64,000 nt of DNA. Source: Chryseobacterium sp. W4I1. GTDB lineage: Bacteria > Bacteroidota > Bacteroidia > Flavobacteriales > Weeksellaceae. Positions 46,040 through 54,947 of this stretch are shown here, piece by piece. Numbering within the stretch: position 1 is the stretch's first letter; the number at the start of each line of letters is the position of its first letter. Where the stretch lies: positions 4,197,001 through 4,261,000 of the forward strand of contig NZ_JAUSXQ010000001.1 of NCBI RefSeq assembly GCF_030816115.1, given 5' to 3'. Made by a program: the position numbers and the translations under genes. The notes under the pieces are model-generated. The model was not told where the DNA came from. It made no database searches and saw only the letters and a list, made by a program, of their open reading frames with translations.

Positions 46040-48160
46040 TTATTCTTTATTCTTTAGTAGTATCCATCCTGAATATTTCGTTTCGGTACTGTTTTTATCA
46101 TTTTCGTTCCATGAGATCGTATACCAGTAAGTTCCTGTTGGAAGCTTCTTGCCGGAAGCCGTTCCGTCCCACTTATAGTTTCTGATTTTATTAGCTTCAT
46201 ATAGCTTGTTGCCATATCTGTCATAGACAATAAACACAAGGTTTTTCTTGTAAGATAAAGCAGAATAATCAATGTCGTCATTTATTTTATCTCCATTTGG
46301 AGTAATCGCATTAATCAGATTGGGTACAGTAACGGTGATCTGAATAGGAGTACAGTCGTAAGAATCTTTCAGGAATATTTTGTTTTCTCCTCTTGGAAGT
46401 CCACTGAAAACATTAGAATCCTGCCAGTTAACACCATCTATTGAGTACTTGTAAGGAGGAATTCCACCTGACGCATTCACTGTGATTGTGTTGTTGCTGA
46501 TTTCTACACTTGAGATCACCGGCTGCTTGGAAGCAAAAACGGTTACTGTCTGAAGTGTGAAACATTTACCTGTTTTCAGTTTTACCCAATAAATGCCTAT
46601 TCCTGCATTGTTGATAGATTGTGTGGTATCACCTGTGCTCCATTCGTATCCGTCAAATCCTGGCCCCGCGTCCAGTGTGGTTTTTTCCTCCGCACATATT
46701 GTTTTGTCTTTCAGGACTAGTGATTTTACCGGAGGAAGCACTTTTAATGTAATCTTGGCGATATCATAACACTGATTGGCACTGGTAATTCTTACATATA
46801 CTTCAGAGCTTTCTGCAAGATACGTTGCCGGTGCTGAAATAGGATTGGTCTCGTTCTGGGCATCAGTAAGAGTTTTATAGAATTTGGATATTTGACCGGC
46901 AACACCGCCTACATTTACCTTTGTAAGGTCAAACATAGCATGGGTGATATCATTTTCTATATAACATTCTTCTACCAGTACATCTCTTAAAGTAACTACC
47001 GGATGGAATGATAGCTGTATCGTAACGGTAGCAGTACATCCGAATGCAGAAATTATTTTTGCATAAATTGTCTTCTCGCCTGAGATATATGCTGTAGGAT
47101 TTGTGATCTCGTTCGTATCAGCGTTCAGATCTGCAAGCGTAGGGTAATATTTTTTCGTAACTGTTCCCGTGAATATATCTGCTGTGGTAAGATCAAACTT
47201 TCCAGTTCCTTCGCCATCATTGTTACAGGCAAAAATGGTAGCATTTCTACCGGTAATACTGGCGTCTACAAATTTAAACTTACCGCTTATGAAACATTTG
47301 TTGATAACATTGTCCGGGTTAGCCGGATCCAGATATCGGATTCTGTAGTAATAGTCTGTGGTTGCATTTACTGTAGCAATCGTTAAAGGGTCTTCGCCTG
47401 TCACTACATCGTTGGTATTATCATGGTAGGTAACCTGGAAGTTAGGGTTGTTACCGTTAATAATACCGGCAGTAAGAGTGTTAAAGTTAAACTGCGAAGG
47501 AAGTCCGCATACCATGATCTTGGTAGGGTCGGTTGGAGCAGCGCCCGGGATACCAGGCGGAATAAAAGGATTCGGAGCAAGAACCGGATCGTTGAATGCA
47601 GAGCTCAAGGTAGCAGTACCACCCCATACCAGCTTAAATCCATCTGGAGAGCTCTCGAAGTTATCTACAATAAGATAGTAGGTTTGTCCGGCTATTACAT
47701 CCATATAAGGACTCCATTCTCCCTGGTTTCCTGCAGTTCCGGTACCATTAGGTGCTCCGGGTGGCGGTATGGTCAGGCTAAGTCCGGTGTCACCATTAGG
47801 AACTCTACCGGCATAATTACATCTGATTGGTGTAACAAAAACGTTGTTGGTGTTCAGAGATGCACAACCATTAGTTGCAGGGCCGTATACTGCAAAATCG
47901 TAATCATCTGTATTAACATTAGGATCAATGGTAAATGATAAGGTTCCGGATGTTGCGATTGTAAAAGTATACCATACTGAGTAATTTTCATCTCTGCCCA
48001 GACATCCGCTTTGTGACAGTTCTTCTTGAATGTTTCCATGTCCTGAGGGAGTATAAGAGATATCTGAGTTCCCGCAGAGTGGAATTGCCGTAATACAGTC
48101 GGACTGTGCGTAAAACACCTGTGTTATAAATAAAATTAAAAGAAGTAATGTTTTTTTCAT
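46040..48160 (-). CDS. T9SS type B surface protein 3, SDCI-type N-terminus
   Basis: A 706-residue secreted protein. Signal peptide 1-19 (ending FYAQ); an N-terminal domain (about 20-190) starting SDCITAIPLCGNSDISYTPSG, with WYTFTIATSGTLSFTI, DDYDFAVYGPATNGC and GQTYYLIVDNFESSPDGF, the pattern of a beta-sandwich pre-peptidase-like domain; internal modules with KKYYPTLADLNADTNEI; GPGFDGYEWSTGDTTQS; and a type B sorting domain (INAITPNGDKIND...VYDRYGNKLYEA...GTYWYTISW) ending LLKNKE. The C-terminus is nearest to protein 2, the N-terminus to protein 4. ATG at 48160 begins the signal peptide; 18 residues more would be added from 48214. Confidence 0.87.
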   Translation of the reverse strand: MKKTLLLLILFITQVFYAQSDCITAIPLCGNSDISYTPSGHGNIQEELSQSGCLGRDENYSVWYTFTIATSGTLSFTIDPNVNTDDYDFAVYGPATNGCASLNTNNVFVTPIRCNYAGRVPNGDTGLSLTIPPPGAPNGTGTAGNQGEWSPYMDVIAGQTYYLIVDNFESSPDGFKLVWGGTATLSSAFNDPVLAPNPFIPPGIPGAAPTDPTKIMVCGLPSQFNFNTLTAGIINGNNPNFQVTYHDNTNDVVTGEDPLTIATVNATTDYYYRIRYLDPANPDNVINKCFISGKFKFVDASITGRNATIFACNNDGEGTGKFDLTTADIFTGTVTKKYYPTLADLNADTNEITNPTAYISGEKTIYAKIISAFGCTATVTIQLSFHPVVTLRDVLVEECYIENDITHAMFDLTKVNVGGVAGQISKFYKTLTDAQNETNPISAPATYLAESSEVYVRITSANQCYDIAKITLKVLPPVKSLVLKDKTICAEEKTTLDAGPGFDGYEWSTGDTTQSINNAGIGIYWVKLKTGKCFTLQTVTVFASKQPVISSVEISNNTITVNASGGIPPYKYSIDGVNWQDSNVFSGLPRGENKIFLKDSYDCTPIQITVTVPNLINAITPNGDKINDDIDYSALSYKKNLVFIVYDRYGNKLYEANKIRNYKWDGTASGKKLPTGTYWYTISWNENDKNSTETKYSGWILLKNKE

Positions 48161-48221
48161 GTTTAAAATGATTTTTGTGAAACAAGATTTTGAGCAAAAT
48201 AAAGTTATCAGCATCTATGTT

Positions 48222-48248
48222 AAAAAAACCGCTCCCTGGAGCGGTTTT
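48222..48248 (-). terminator. Terminator after T9SS protein gene 4
   Basis: On the minus strand AACCGCTCC and GGAGCGGTT pair with a two-base loop followed by T. Confidence 0.85.
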
Positions 48249-48261
48249 ATTTTATAATGAA

Positions 48262-50398
48262 TTACTCTCTGTTTTTTACCATTACCCATCCTGAGAATTT
48301 GAATGGGGTGTTCTTTTTGTCATTTTCATTCCATGTTACAGAATACCAGTAGGTTCCTGTTGGAATTTTTTTGCCGGCTACGGTTCCGTCCCACTTATAG
48401 CCGTTTGTTTTATCAGCCTGGTGGATTTTAGTTCCGTATCTGTCGAAAATACTTAAGACAAGACCGTTCTTGCCGGATAAGGCAGAATAATCAATAACGT
48501 CATTGATCCCATCTCCGTTTGGAGTAATAACGTTGATCAGGTTTGGTACTACCACAGTTATTTCGATCGGTTCACAGTCGTATGCATCTTTTACATATAC
48601 CTTGTGATCTCCTCTTGAAATGTTGGTGAATACATTAGAATCCTGCCAGTTGATATTATCCAGAGAATATTTATACTCAGGAGTTCCTGCAATTACATTC
48701 ACAGTGATGGTAGTGTTTGTAATGTCAATATTAGAAACAACTGGCTGCTCAGAAGCATATACTTTTACCTTTTGTGTAGCGATACAGTCACCGGTTTTCA
48801 ATCTTACCCAGTAAGTTCCTACACCTACATTAGTGATAGACTGTGTGGTTGCTCCCGTACTCCATTCGTAACCTGAGAATCCAGGACCTGCATCCAGTGT
48901 AGTTTTATCTTCAATACAGATAATTTTGTCCTGAAGTACATTTGAGTAAACCGGAGAAAATTACTGTAAGCGTTACTTTTGCAATTGAATAACATCCCTG
49001 TGCGTTAAATACTTTTACATAGATCACTCCTGACGGTGCTGTATAGGTTAAGAAATTTAAAATCTCGTTAGTCCCGTTTTGAGCATCCGAAAGGGAAGGG
49101 TAATATTTTTTAGGTGCTGTACCCGTAACTACCGGGGCATTACTTAGATTGAAAGTGCCCAGTGAAGGATTGTTTTCTAGAGAACATGATCTTAAAGAAG
49201 CAGGAGTTACTGCTACCAGCGGATGAAATTTCAGAGTGATCTCTGCCGTGGCAGTACATCCGAATTCATTCGTTGCTTTTACAAATATTTTTCCTTCAGC
49301 TGAAACAAACTGATAGATAGCAGGGCTTGTAATTTCATTAGTGCCTGCATTAAGATCGAACATTGTAGGATAATATTGCAGCACATGGGTAGGACCGGCT
49401 CCAACATTAGCTGTGGTAAGGTCATACATTGCTGTTCCTGAACTGTTATTACTACAGCTGGTAAGCGTAGCATTGGTTAAGGTAAAGCTTGCATCTTTAA
49501 ATTTGAATTTTCCTGTAATAAAACAGCCATTCATAGGGTTTGTCGGATTAACCGGGTCCTGATATACAATTCTATAATAGTAAGGTAATGTTAGACTCAC
49601 AACTTCTGAGGTTACAGGATTTCCTCCCGTAATAGCATCATTCGTATTTTTATGATAGCTTACCTTGAAATTTGGACTGTTACCGTTAATAACTGCTGCA
49701 CTTAATGAACTAAAGTTGAATGGAGTAGCCAATGAACATATCATTACTTCATTCGGGTCATTCGGGTTAGCTGCAGGAAGTCCTGGAGTTAAAAATGGAA
49801 ACGGCGCCAGAGAAGGATCGTTGAATGCAGAGCTTAAACTTGCAGTCCCTGTCCATGTTAGTGAGAATCCATCCGGAGAACTTCTAAAGTTGTCTACAAC
49901 AAGATAATAAGTTTCTCCAGCCTGTACCACCATATGTGGGCTCCATTCAGCCTGGTTTCCGGCACTACCGTTGGTATTTGGCGGAGGCGGAGGCGGAATT
50001 GTAAGTAGCAGACCTGTATTTCCCTGTGAACTCCCTGTTCCATTGTAGTTACATCTCAAAGGAGTTACAAAAACATTGTTATTGTTCAAAGAAGTACAGC
50101 CATTTGTTGTTGGACCGTAAACAGCAAAGTCATAATCATCTGTGTCAATATTGGGATTAATAACGAATGCTAGTGTTCCGGAAGTCGCTGCTGTAAAGCT
50201 ATACCATACAGAAAAGTGCTCATTGTCTATATCATTCAGACAAGAATTAGCACCAATTCCTTCCAGTACATTTCCTGGTCCGGAGGGGGTATAAGAAATA
50301 TCTGAGTTTCCGCAGATTGATATTGCACTAATACAATCTGATTGGGCATAAAATATATGCGAACAGAAGATTAGAAAAATGAGTAATGCTTTTTTCAT
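48262..50398 (-). pseudogene. T9SS type B surface protein 4, SDCI-type N-terminus (frameshifted as read)
   Basis: Corrected by one base the product is 711 residues. Signal peptide 1-18 (ending FYAQ); SDCISAISICGNSDISYTPSG domain like protein 3; modules; then a NPSLGTFNLSNAPVVTGTAP and YTAPSGVIYVKVFNAQGCYS module almost identical to that of protein 1; GPGFSGYEWSTGATTQS; and a type B sorting domain (INVITPNGDGIND...IFDRYGTKIHQADK) like protein 1. As read, the frame breaks after KVTLTVI; reducing the A run at 48957-48960 by one restores TVISPVYSNVLQDKIICIED. Total length 3n+1. A -7 box was not identified. Confidence 0.85.
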
Positions 50399-50489
50399 AA
50401 AGGGGGATTTAAAAAAGACAAATATAAAAAATTATTAAAGTTAATTTAAAGATTTTGTGATATATTTAATAGAATCAGCATATTGTTGT

Positions 50490-51725
50490 TTAATATTTCA
50501 TTTTTCTCAGCTTGGGATTTGTACTTCCTACAAGCAGTGCAATGAGTACCGTCATGCTCCCTCCAAACACCACAGACCGCACTACGCCTAATAGTTTTGC
50601 CATTAGACCGCTTTCAAACTGTCCCATTTCATTGCTGGACATGATAAAAATAGAATTCACACTCAGTACACGTCCCCGGATGTGATCCGGAGTTTTAAGC
50701 TGAACAATGGTTCCCCTGATCACTACTGAGATTCCATCAAGCATCCCGCTCATCACAAGGAACATAAATGAAAGCCAATACATTTTGGATAATCCAAAAC
50801 CAATGATGCAGAACCCAAACCCGGCAACAACGGCCAGAAGAATTTTTCCTTGATTTTTTCTTAAGGGAACAACTGCCAAAAGTGTAATAATACACATGGA
50901 ACCGATATCGGAAGCTGCATTCAGAAGCCCGAAACCTTCCGCTCCTGCATCCAGAATGTCGGTGGCAAAAACCGGAATCATCGCAACAGCACCTCCGAAA
51001 AGTACCGCAAACATATCAAGGCATAAAGCGCCTAAAATCTCTTTCGTCTTGAAAATATAAGAAATCCCCTCACGCATACTTTCTACAACATTTACATTCT
51101 CTTTTTTGTATTCTGAATGCTGTTGTTTGAGTTGCCAGAAGAATAGAGAAGCGATAAATATCAAAGAAATAATGACGATCAATGTCCATTTTACTCCGAA
51201 GAATCCGATAAGAAGCCCACCTGCAGCATGCCCGCAGACAGAAGAGATCAGGAATGTAGCCTGGTTTAGAGTTACCGCATTTGGAAGATTCTCTTTCTTT
51301 ACAATTTTAGGAATCATAGACGGAACAATAGGTCCGATGAAAGCTCTTGCAATGCCTGTAAAAAATATGACACCATAGATATAGTAAGTGATCTCGTGCC
51401 CGCTGAAATGCAGTTCTACATTTAAGAAAGCCGGGATCAGCAGAAGCCCGATCAGAAAAATATAAGTGTAATTACAGATCAGAAGCAGCCTCTTTTTTTC
51501 ATTCATATCAATCACATGACCCGCATATAAAGCACAGCTTACCGCAGGAATTACTTCCGAAAGTCCGATAAGGCCAATTGAAAAAGGATCTTTTGTTAAT
51601 TGATATACCCACCATCCCAATAAAGTAGCAAGCATTCTGAAGGCTAAAACAATAAAAAATCTTCCCGTAAGAAGATTCCTGAATTCAACATTTTGCAATG
51701 TTTTTAACGGTGTAAAGGAAATCAT
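50490..51725 (-). CDS. MFS transporter (EntS/MFS_3-like)
   Basis: A 411-residue major facilitator with about eleven or twelve membrane segments in two halves. FRNLLTGRFFIVLAFRML at the start, the loop GHVIDMNEKKRLLLICN after segment 2, and FFTGIARAFIGPIVPSMIPKIV match the MFS_3/EntS type, many of which export siderophores or drugs; the substrate is not known here. ATG at 51725 was chosen: a TTG two codons earlier falls in the -7 box TATTTTTG, which ends 3 bases before the ATG. Confidence 0.85.
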   Translation of the reverse strand: MISFTPLKTLQNVEFRNLLTGRFFIVLAFRMLATLLGWWVYQLTKDPFSIGLIGLSEVIPAVSCALYAGHVIDMNEKKRLLLICNYTYIFLIGLLLIPAFLNVELHFSGHEITYYIYGVIFFTGIARAFIGPIVPSMIPKIVKKENLPNAVTLNQATFLISSVCGHAAGGLLIGFFGVKWTLIVIISLIFIASLFFWQLKQQHSEYKKENVNVVESMREGISYIFKTKEILGALCLDMFAVLFGGAVAMIPVFATDILDAGAEGFGLLNAASDIGSMCIITLLAVVPLRKNQGKILLAVVAGFGFCIIGFGLSKMYWLSFMFLVMSGMLDGISVVIRGTIVQLKTPDHIRGRVLSVNSIFIMSSNEMGQFESGLMAKLLGVVRSVVFGGSMTVLIALLVGSTNPKLRKMKY

Positions 51726-51728
51726 GCA

Positions 51729-51736
51729 CAAAAATA
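51729..51736 (-). promoter_or_regulatory. -7 box (TATTTTTG) of the MFS gene, predicted leaderless
   Basis: TATTTTTG on the minus strand ends three bases before the ATG at 51725. Confidence 0.5.
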
Positions 51737-51818
51737 GCCCTAAATATTCATTTAAGGCTGTTTGTATCTTGTTTTTTTAAATGATAAATCAAATAGGTTT
51801 TGAAAGATAAAATCTATT

Positions 51819-52181
51819 TTAGTCTGCCCTCAGTGAACTGATCACGATAGCAGCAACACCTGCAGCTCCTATTACGGTGGCGCCTGCTGTTACTCTCGCT
51901 TTCGATCTGTCTTTTACCGCTGCAACATTAGATTTAGGGATAATTACTTCTGTACTGTCCTTTTTACCTGCGGTACCAATAAGATTGTCTCCGTCAACGT
52001 TTCTGAACAGCATTTTCTGCTTTGGAGAGCCATCTTTCATGGTAACTACATAAAATTTTCCAGCTTGTAAATTAGAATAATTGTTTTTAGAAATATCCTC
52101 ACTGTATTTTGTAGTAGCACATGAAGAGATCACAAATAAAGAGGTTAGTAAAGATGATTTTAAAAGTACAGATGCTCTCAT
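51819..52181 (-). CDS. Small lipoprotein with C-terminal Gly/Ala-rich segment
   Basis: A 120-residue lipoprotein: lipobox VISSC with Cys near residue 21, a middle part (KYSEDISKNNYSNLQAGKFY, then DGDNLIGTAGKKDSTEVIIP) and a hydrophobic Gly/Ala-rich segment near the end (VTAGATVIGAAGVAAIVISSL). Similar Chryseobacterium proteins are, as I recall, annotated as bacteriophage spanin2-like, but the window shows no phage genes, so a phage role is not supported. Function unknown; probably anchored in the outer membrane. Confidence 0.65.
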   Translation of the reverse strand: MRASVLLKSSLLTSLFVISSCATTKYSEDISKNNYSNLQAGKFYVVTMKDGSPKQKMLFRNVDGDNLIGTAGKKDSTEVIIPKSNVAAVKDRSKARVTAGATVIGAAGVAAIVISSLRAD

Positions 52182-52251
52182 TATTATTTTTTAGTTTTTC
52201 AAATTTATAATTTTTTTCCAATATATGTTTTTTGAATTGAAAAAATATCTT

Positions 52252-53751
52252 TTAAAGTTTGTAAGTTTCTAATAGATCTGCAATTTTTCTGTCATTGGCT
52301 AGTCTTGGCGTTTTGTTCTGACCTCCCAGTTTGCCCTGTGATTTTGCATACTCGTGAAAAGCATTCTTTTTCAGTGTTGTGATCTGGAGCTTCTGCAGAA
52401 TATTTCCTGTGATCAAATCCTTATAATACGTATTTCTGTTTTGAAGCTGAAGATCTAATTCATTTCTGAAGAATTCAAGGTTTTCAGGTTCCTTTTCAAA
52501 TTCTATCAGCCATTCATGATGCGGAAGTCCTTCTGCAGGGTTTACCTGTGGTGCCAAATGAAACTCGGTGATCTGGGCAGGATACTTTTCTAATGTAGCC
52601 TTTATTGCCTCCTCTACCTCAAAGGCAATTACGTGCTCTCCAAATGCTGAAGTAAAATGTTTTGTTCTTCCGCTTACCAGGATTCTATACGGATCTTTAT
52701 CAATAAACCTTACCACATCTCCAATTGAATAAGCCCACAAACCAGAATTTGTAGTAAGAATCAGCGCATAATCTTTATTAAGCTCCACATCTTTTAAAGT
52801 TAATCTTCGTGCTTCCGGCTTTCCATATTCTTCTAAAGGAATAAATTCATAGAAAATTCCATGATCGGTCAAGAGAAGTAGGCCTTCTTTGGTATAATCG
52901 TCCTGAAATGCAAAAAATCCTTCAGAGGCTGGAAATGTCTGAACAATATCAACCTTTCCGCCCAAAAGATCCTCCATTTTATCACGGTATGGTTCATAAT
53001 TAACACCTCCGGTCACGATCAACTGAAGATTAGGGAAAAGGGATTTGATTTTTTTGCCATGCCTTTCAGTCAGCTTTTCAAAATACATGATCAGCCATGG
53101 TGGGATGCCGGAGATCAGTGTCATATTTTCATGTTCTGTTTCCTCAACGATCTTGTCTACTTTAGCTTCCCAGTCTTCCATCATATTGGTTTCCCAGCTT
53201 GGAAGACGGTTTTTCTGAAGATAATTCGGAATATGATGGGCGACAATTCCGGAAAGTCTCCCTGTTTTTATCCCAAAAACCTCTTCCAGTTCAGGGCTGC
53301 CCTGAAGAAATATCATTTTCCCATTCACAAAATCTGCATTGTTTTTCTGTGCGATATAATGGAAAAGCGCACTTTGTGCAGCTGCAATCTGATATGGCAT
53401 TCCCTCTTTAGAAATAGGAATGTATTTAGAGCCCGAAGTAGTTCCTGAAGTTTTTGCAAAATACTCAGGTGTTTCCGGCCAGAGGATATTAGCCTGTCCT
53501 TTTTTTACCCTTTCAATATAAGGTTTCAGGTCTTCGTAATCAGCAACAGGTACCTTTTCTTGGAATTCTTTTACAGAATGAATATTTTCAAAACCATGCT
53601 CCCTCCCGAAAAGAGTTTTCTGAGCCGTCTTTACAAGAGACAGCAAAAGAGCTTCCTGATTCTTTTCCGAATTTTTTTTGAATTCCCCGGCTTTTCGGAC
53701 ATGTTTTTTTGCCCAAACCAGTGCTGTGTTTTTCTTGAAGAAATTTAACAT
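52252..53751 (-). CDS. GH3 auxin-responsive promoter family protein
   Basis: A 499-residue member of the GH3 family of acyl-adenylate synthetases. The ATP-binding motif FAKTSGTTSGSKYIPIS (near residues 88-104), LIVTGGVNYEPYRDK (near 237) and YALILTTNSGLWAYSIGDVVRF (near 335-356) are the family signatures. In plants GH3 enzymes conjugate hormones with amino acids; bacterial members presumably make acyl-amides of unknown type. Its -7 box TAAATTTG ends 4 bases before the ATG, so the transcript should be leaderless. No neighbour explains its substrate. Confidence 0.9.
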   Translation of the reverse strand: MLNFFKKNTALVWAKKHVRKAGEFKKNSEKNQEALLLSLVKTAQKTLFGREHGFENIHSVKEFQEKVPVADYEDLKPYIERVKKGQANILWPETPEYFAKTSGTTSGSKYIPISKEGMPYQIAAAQSALFHYIAQKNNADFVNGKMIFLQGSPELEEVFGIKTGRLSGIVAHHIPNYLQKNRLPSWETNMMEDWEAKVDKIVEETEHENMTLISGIPPWLIMYFEKLTERHGKKIKSLFPNLQLIVTGGVNYEPYRDKMEDLLGGKVDIVQTFPASEGFFAFQDDYTKEGLLLLTDHGIFYEFIPLEEYGKPEARRLTLKDVELNKDYALILTTNSGLWAYSIGDVVRFIDKDPYRILVSGRTKHFTSAFGEHVIAFEVEEAIKATLEKYPAQITEFHLAPQVNPAEGLPHHEWLIEFEKEPENLEFFRNELDLQLQNRNTYYKDLITGNILQKLQITTLKKNAFHEYAKSQGKLGGQNKTPRLANDRKIADLLETYKL

Positions 53752-53755
53752 GGTT

Positions 53756-53763
53756 CAAATTTA
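53756..53763 (-). promoter_or_regulatory. -7 box (TAAATTTG) of the GH3 gene, predicted leaderless
   Basis: TAAATTTG on the minus strand ends four bases before the ATG at 53751. Confidence 0.6.
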
Positions 53764-53808
53764 TAAATAAGTATAGAATATGAAACCATTTTCCTTTGGA
53801 TAAAACCA

Positions 53809-53838
53809 TAAAAAACCGGCGAATGAGTCACCGGTTCT
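53809..53838 (-). terminator. Terminator after the small basic protein gene
   Basis: On the minus strand GAACCGG and CCGGTT pair around an eleven-base loop followed by a T run. Confidence 0.75.
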
Positions 53839-53878
53839 TCGAAATTTGATTATGAAAATAACAACTATATGTTAAAGT

Positions 53879-54124
53879 TTACTTGTTTGCTTTGTACCTT
53901 TTGTCAGGAGTACCATCTTTTTTTAGGTTTTTGTTTTCTTTATACCTTTTGTCTGGCGTTCCGTCCTTCTTCATTTTAGCTGCAGGTTTTGCAGTTTTAG
54001 CTGCAGGAGCCTTTATCATTTTTGTAGTTGGATGAGGAGCTGCGGTGGTAGCCGGAGCAGTCTGTTGGGCAGTTGCAAATCCTAGTCCTAATGCTAGTGA
54101 CATTGCTGTTAAAAATTTTTTCAT
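53879..54124 (-). CDS. Small secreted basic protein with two PBCV-adaptor-like repeats
   Basis: An 81-residue protein: signal peptide (1-19, ending FATAQ), a Pro/Ala/Thr/Lys-rich linker (20-50), and two nearly identical 14-residue units, KKDGTPDKRYKENK (52-65) and KKDGTPDKRYKANK (68-81). The unit matches the PBCV-specific basic adaptor motif first described in chlorella virus proteins and is widespread in small Bacteroidota exported proteins. The high Lys/Arg content suggests binding to an acidic polymer (DNA, LPS or polysaccharide). ATG at 54124 starts the signal peptide; the earlier ATG at 54163 adds 13 residues. Function unknown. Confidence 0.75.
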   Translation of the reverse strand: MKKFLTAMSLALGLGFATAQQTAPATTAAPHPTTKMIKAPAAKTAKPAAKMKKDGTPDKRYKENKNLKKDGTPDKRYKANK

Positions 54125-54246
54125 GAGGGTATTGTTTATTTTTTCTTGAGTAAAGGTATACAAAAAGCGAGCTGAAAAAGTTGAATTTCTAAACTTAACT
54201 AAAGTTTATTACAGCTTAAAAAAATCTTAAAAGCAAGGCTTTAGAC

Positions 54247-54281
54247 ATAAAAAAGCCTGCTTAGTAAATAAAAGCAGGCTC
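54247..54281 (-). terminator. Terminator after the 130-residue lipoprotein gene
   Basis: On the minus strand AGCCTGCTT and AAGCAGGCT pair around a nine-base loop followed by a T run. Confidence 0.85.
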
Positions 54282-54303
54282 TGATATAAGTATGAATAGT
54301 TGA

Positions 54304-54696
54304 TTATCGGGTACAGTTGGCTGTCCAGGTTTTACCATCCTTCAAATATAAGATTTTCAATTCGTTATTGTCAATTCTTATATAAGATGTAGCAGTTCCA
54401 CCTACCATTACCAGTGTGTGGTCACCCTGCTGCTGAAATTCTACTCCGTTAAGATCTGGAATACCATTGGAGAATGCAAAATTATATTTTGTTCCGCTGG
54501 CGATTTTAGTCACAAATACACTTCCGTTATCTGTGCTGTTGTTTGTAGATCCGTCATTATAGGAAATTTTTCCTTTATAGGTTCCTGCGAAGAAATCGTT
54601 GTTTACGGGATCATCATCGTCACTGCACGACGTGAAAGATAATGCGGTAAAAAATACCAGCATAAAAAGGCCTAAGATTTTGATTGCTTTTTTCAT
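54304..54696 (-). CDS. Hypothetical lipoprotein, lipocalin-like beta-sheet protein
   Basis: A 130-residue lipoprotein: signal sequence with lipobox SFTSC (Cys near residue 24), an acidic SDDDDP stretch after the Cys as is usual for exported surface lipoproteins in Bacteroidota, then alternating beta strands (FAGTYKGKISYNDG, KYNFAFSNGIPDLNG, YIRIDNNELKILYL). The pattern is like small lipocalin-like or beta-barrel lipoproteins, but no specific family was recognised. It is a single-gene unit with its own terminator. Confidence 0.65.
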   Translation of the reverse strand: MKKAIKILGLFMLVFFTALSFTSCSDDDDPVNNDFFAGTYKGKISYNDGSTNNSTDNGSVFVTKIASGTKYNFAFSNGIPDLNGVEFQQQGDHTLVMVGGTATSYIRIDNNELKILYLKDGKTWTANCTR

Positions 54697-54875
54697 AATT
54701 TTATTTCTTTAAGTTTACTAGGTATAATTTTCAAACACTATGCCACGCAGGAATGCTGTAGTTATTTTAACTTTTAATTAGATAAATTAGCAAAAATTAT
54801 GATTAATCAGTTTTTTAGCCTGTTTATATGAATGTTAGATAATCCTTCATTCATGTTTAAAGAAAAAAATATCCT

Positions 54876-54883
54876 TACCTTTG
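54876..54883 (+). promoter_or_regulatory. -7 box (TACCTTTG) of mfd
   Basis: TACCTTTG lies 64 bases before the mfd ATG; no clear TTG at -33 spacing. Confidence 0.5.
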
Positions 54884-54947
54884 TTATATATAAACGGTTT
54901 CGGAACACTCCCGAAATCGATTTTGTCGTTTATACCACTATTATATT

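Noticed and set aside
47423..47938. Plus-strand frame of 171 codons opposite T9SS protein 3
   Set aside because: Antisense to a well-supported secreted protein and without a recognisable domain.
51819..52181. Spanin-like lipoprotein as a sign of prophage
   Set aside because: No other phage gene, integrase or attachment site in the window; a small lipoprotein alone is not evidence.
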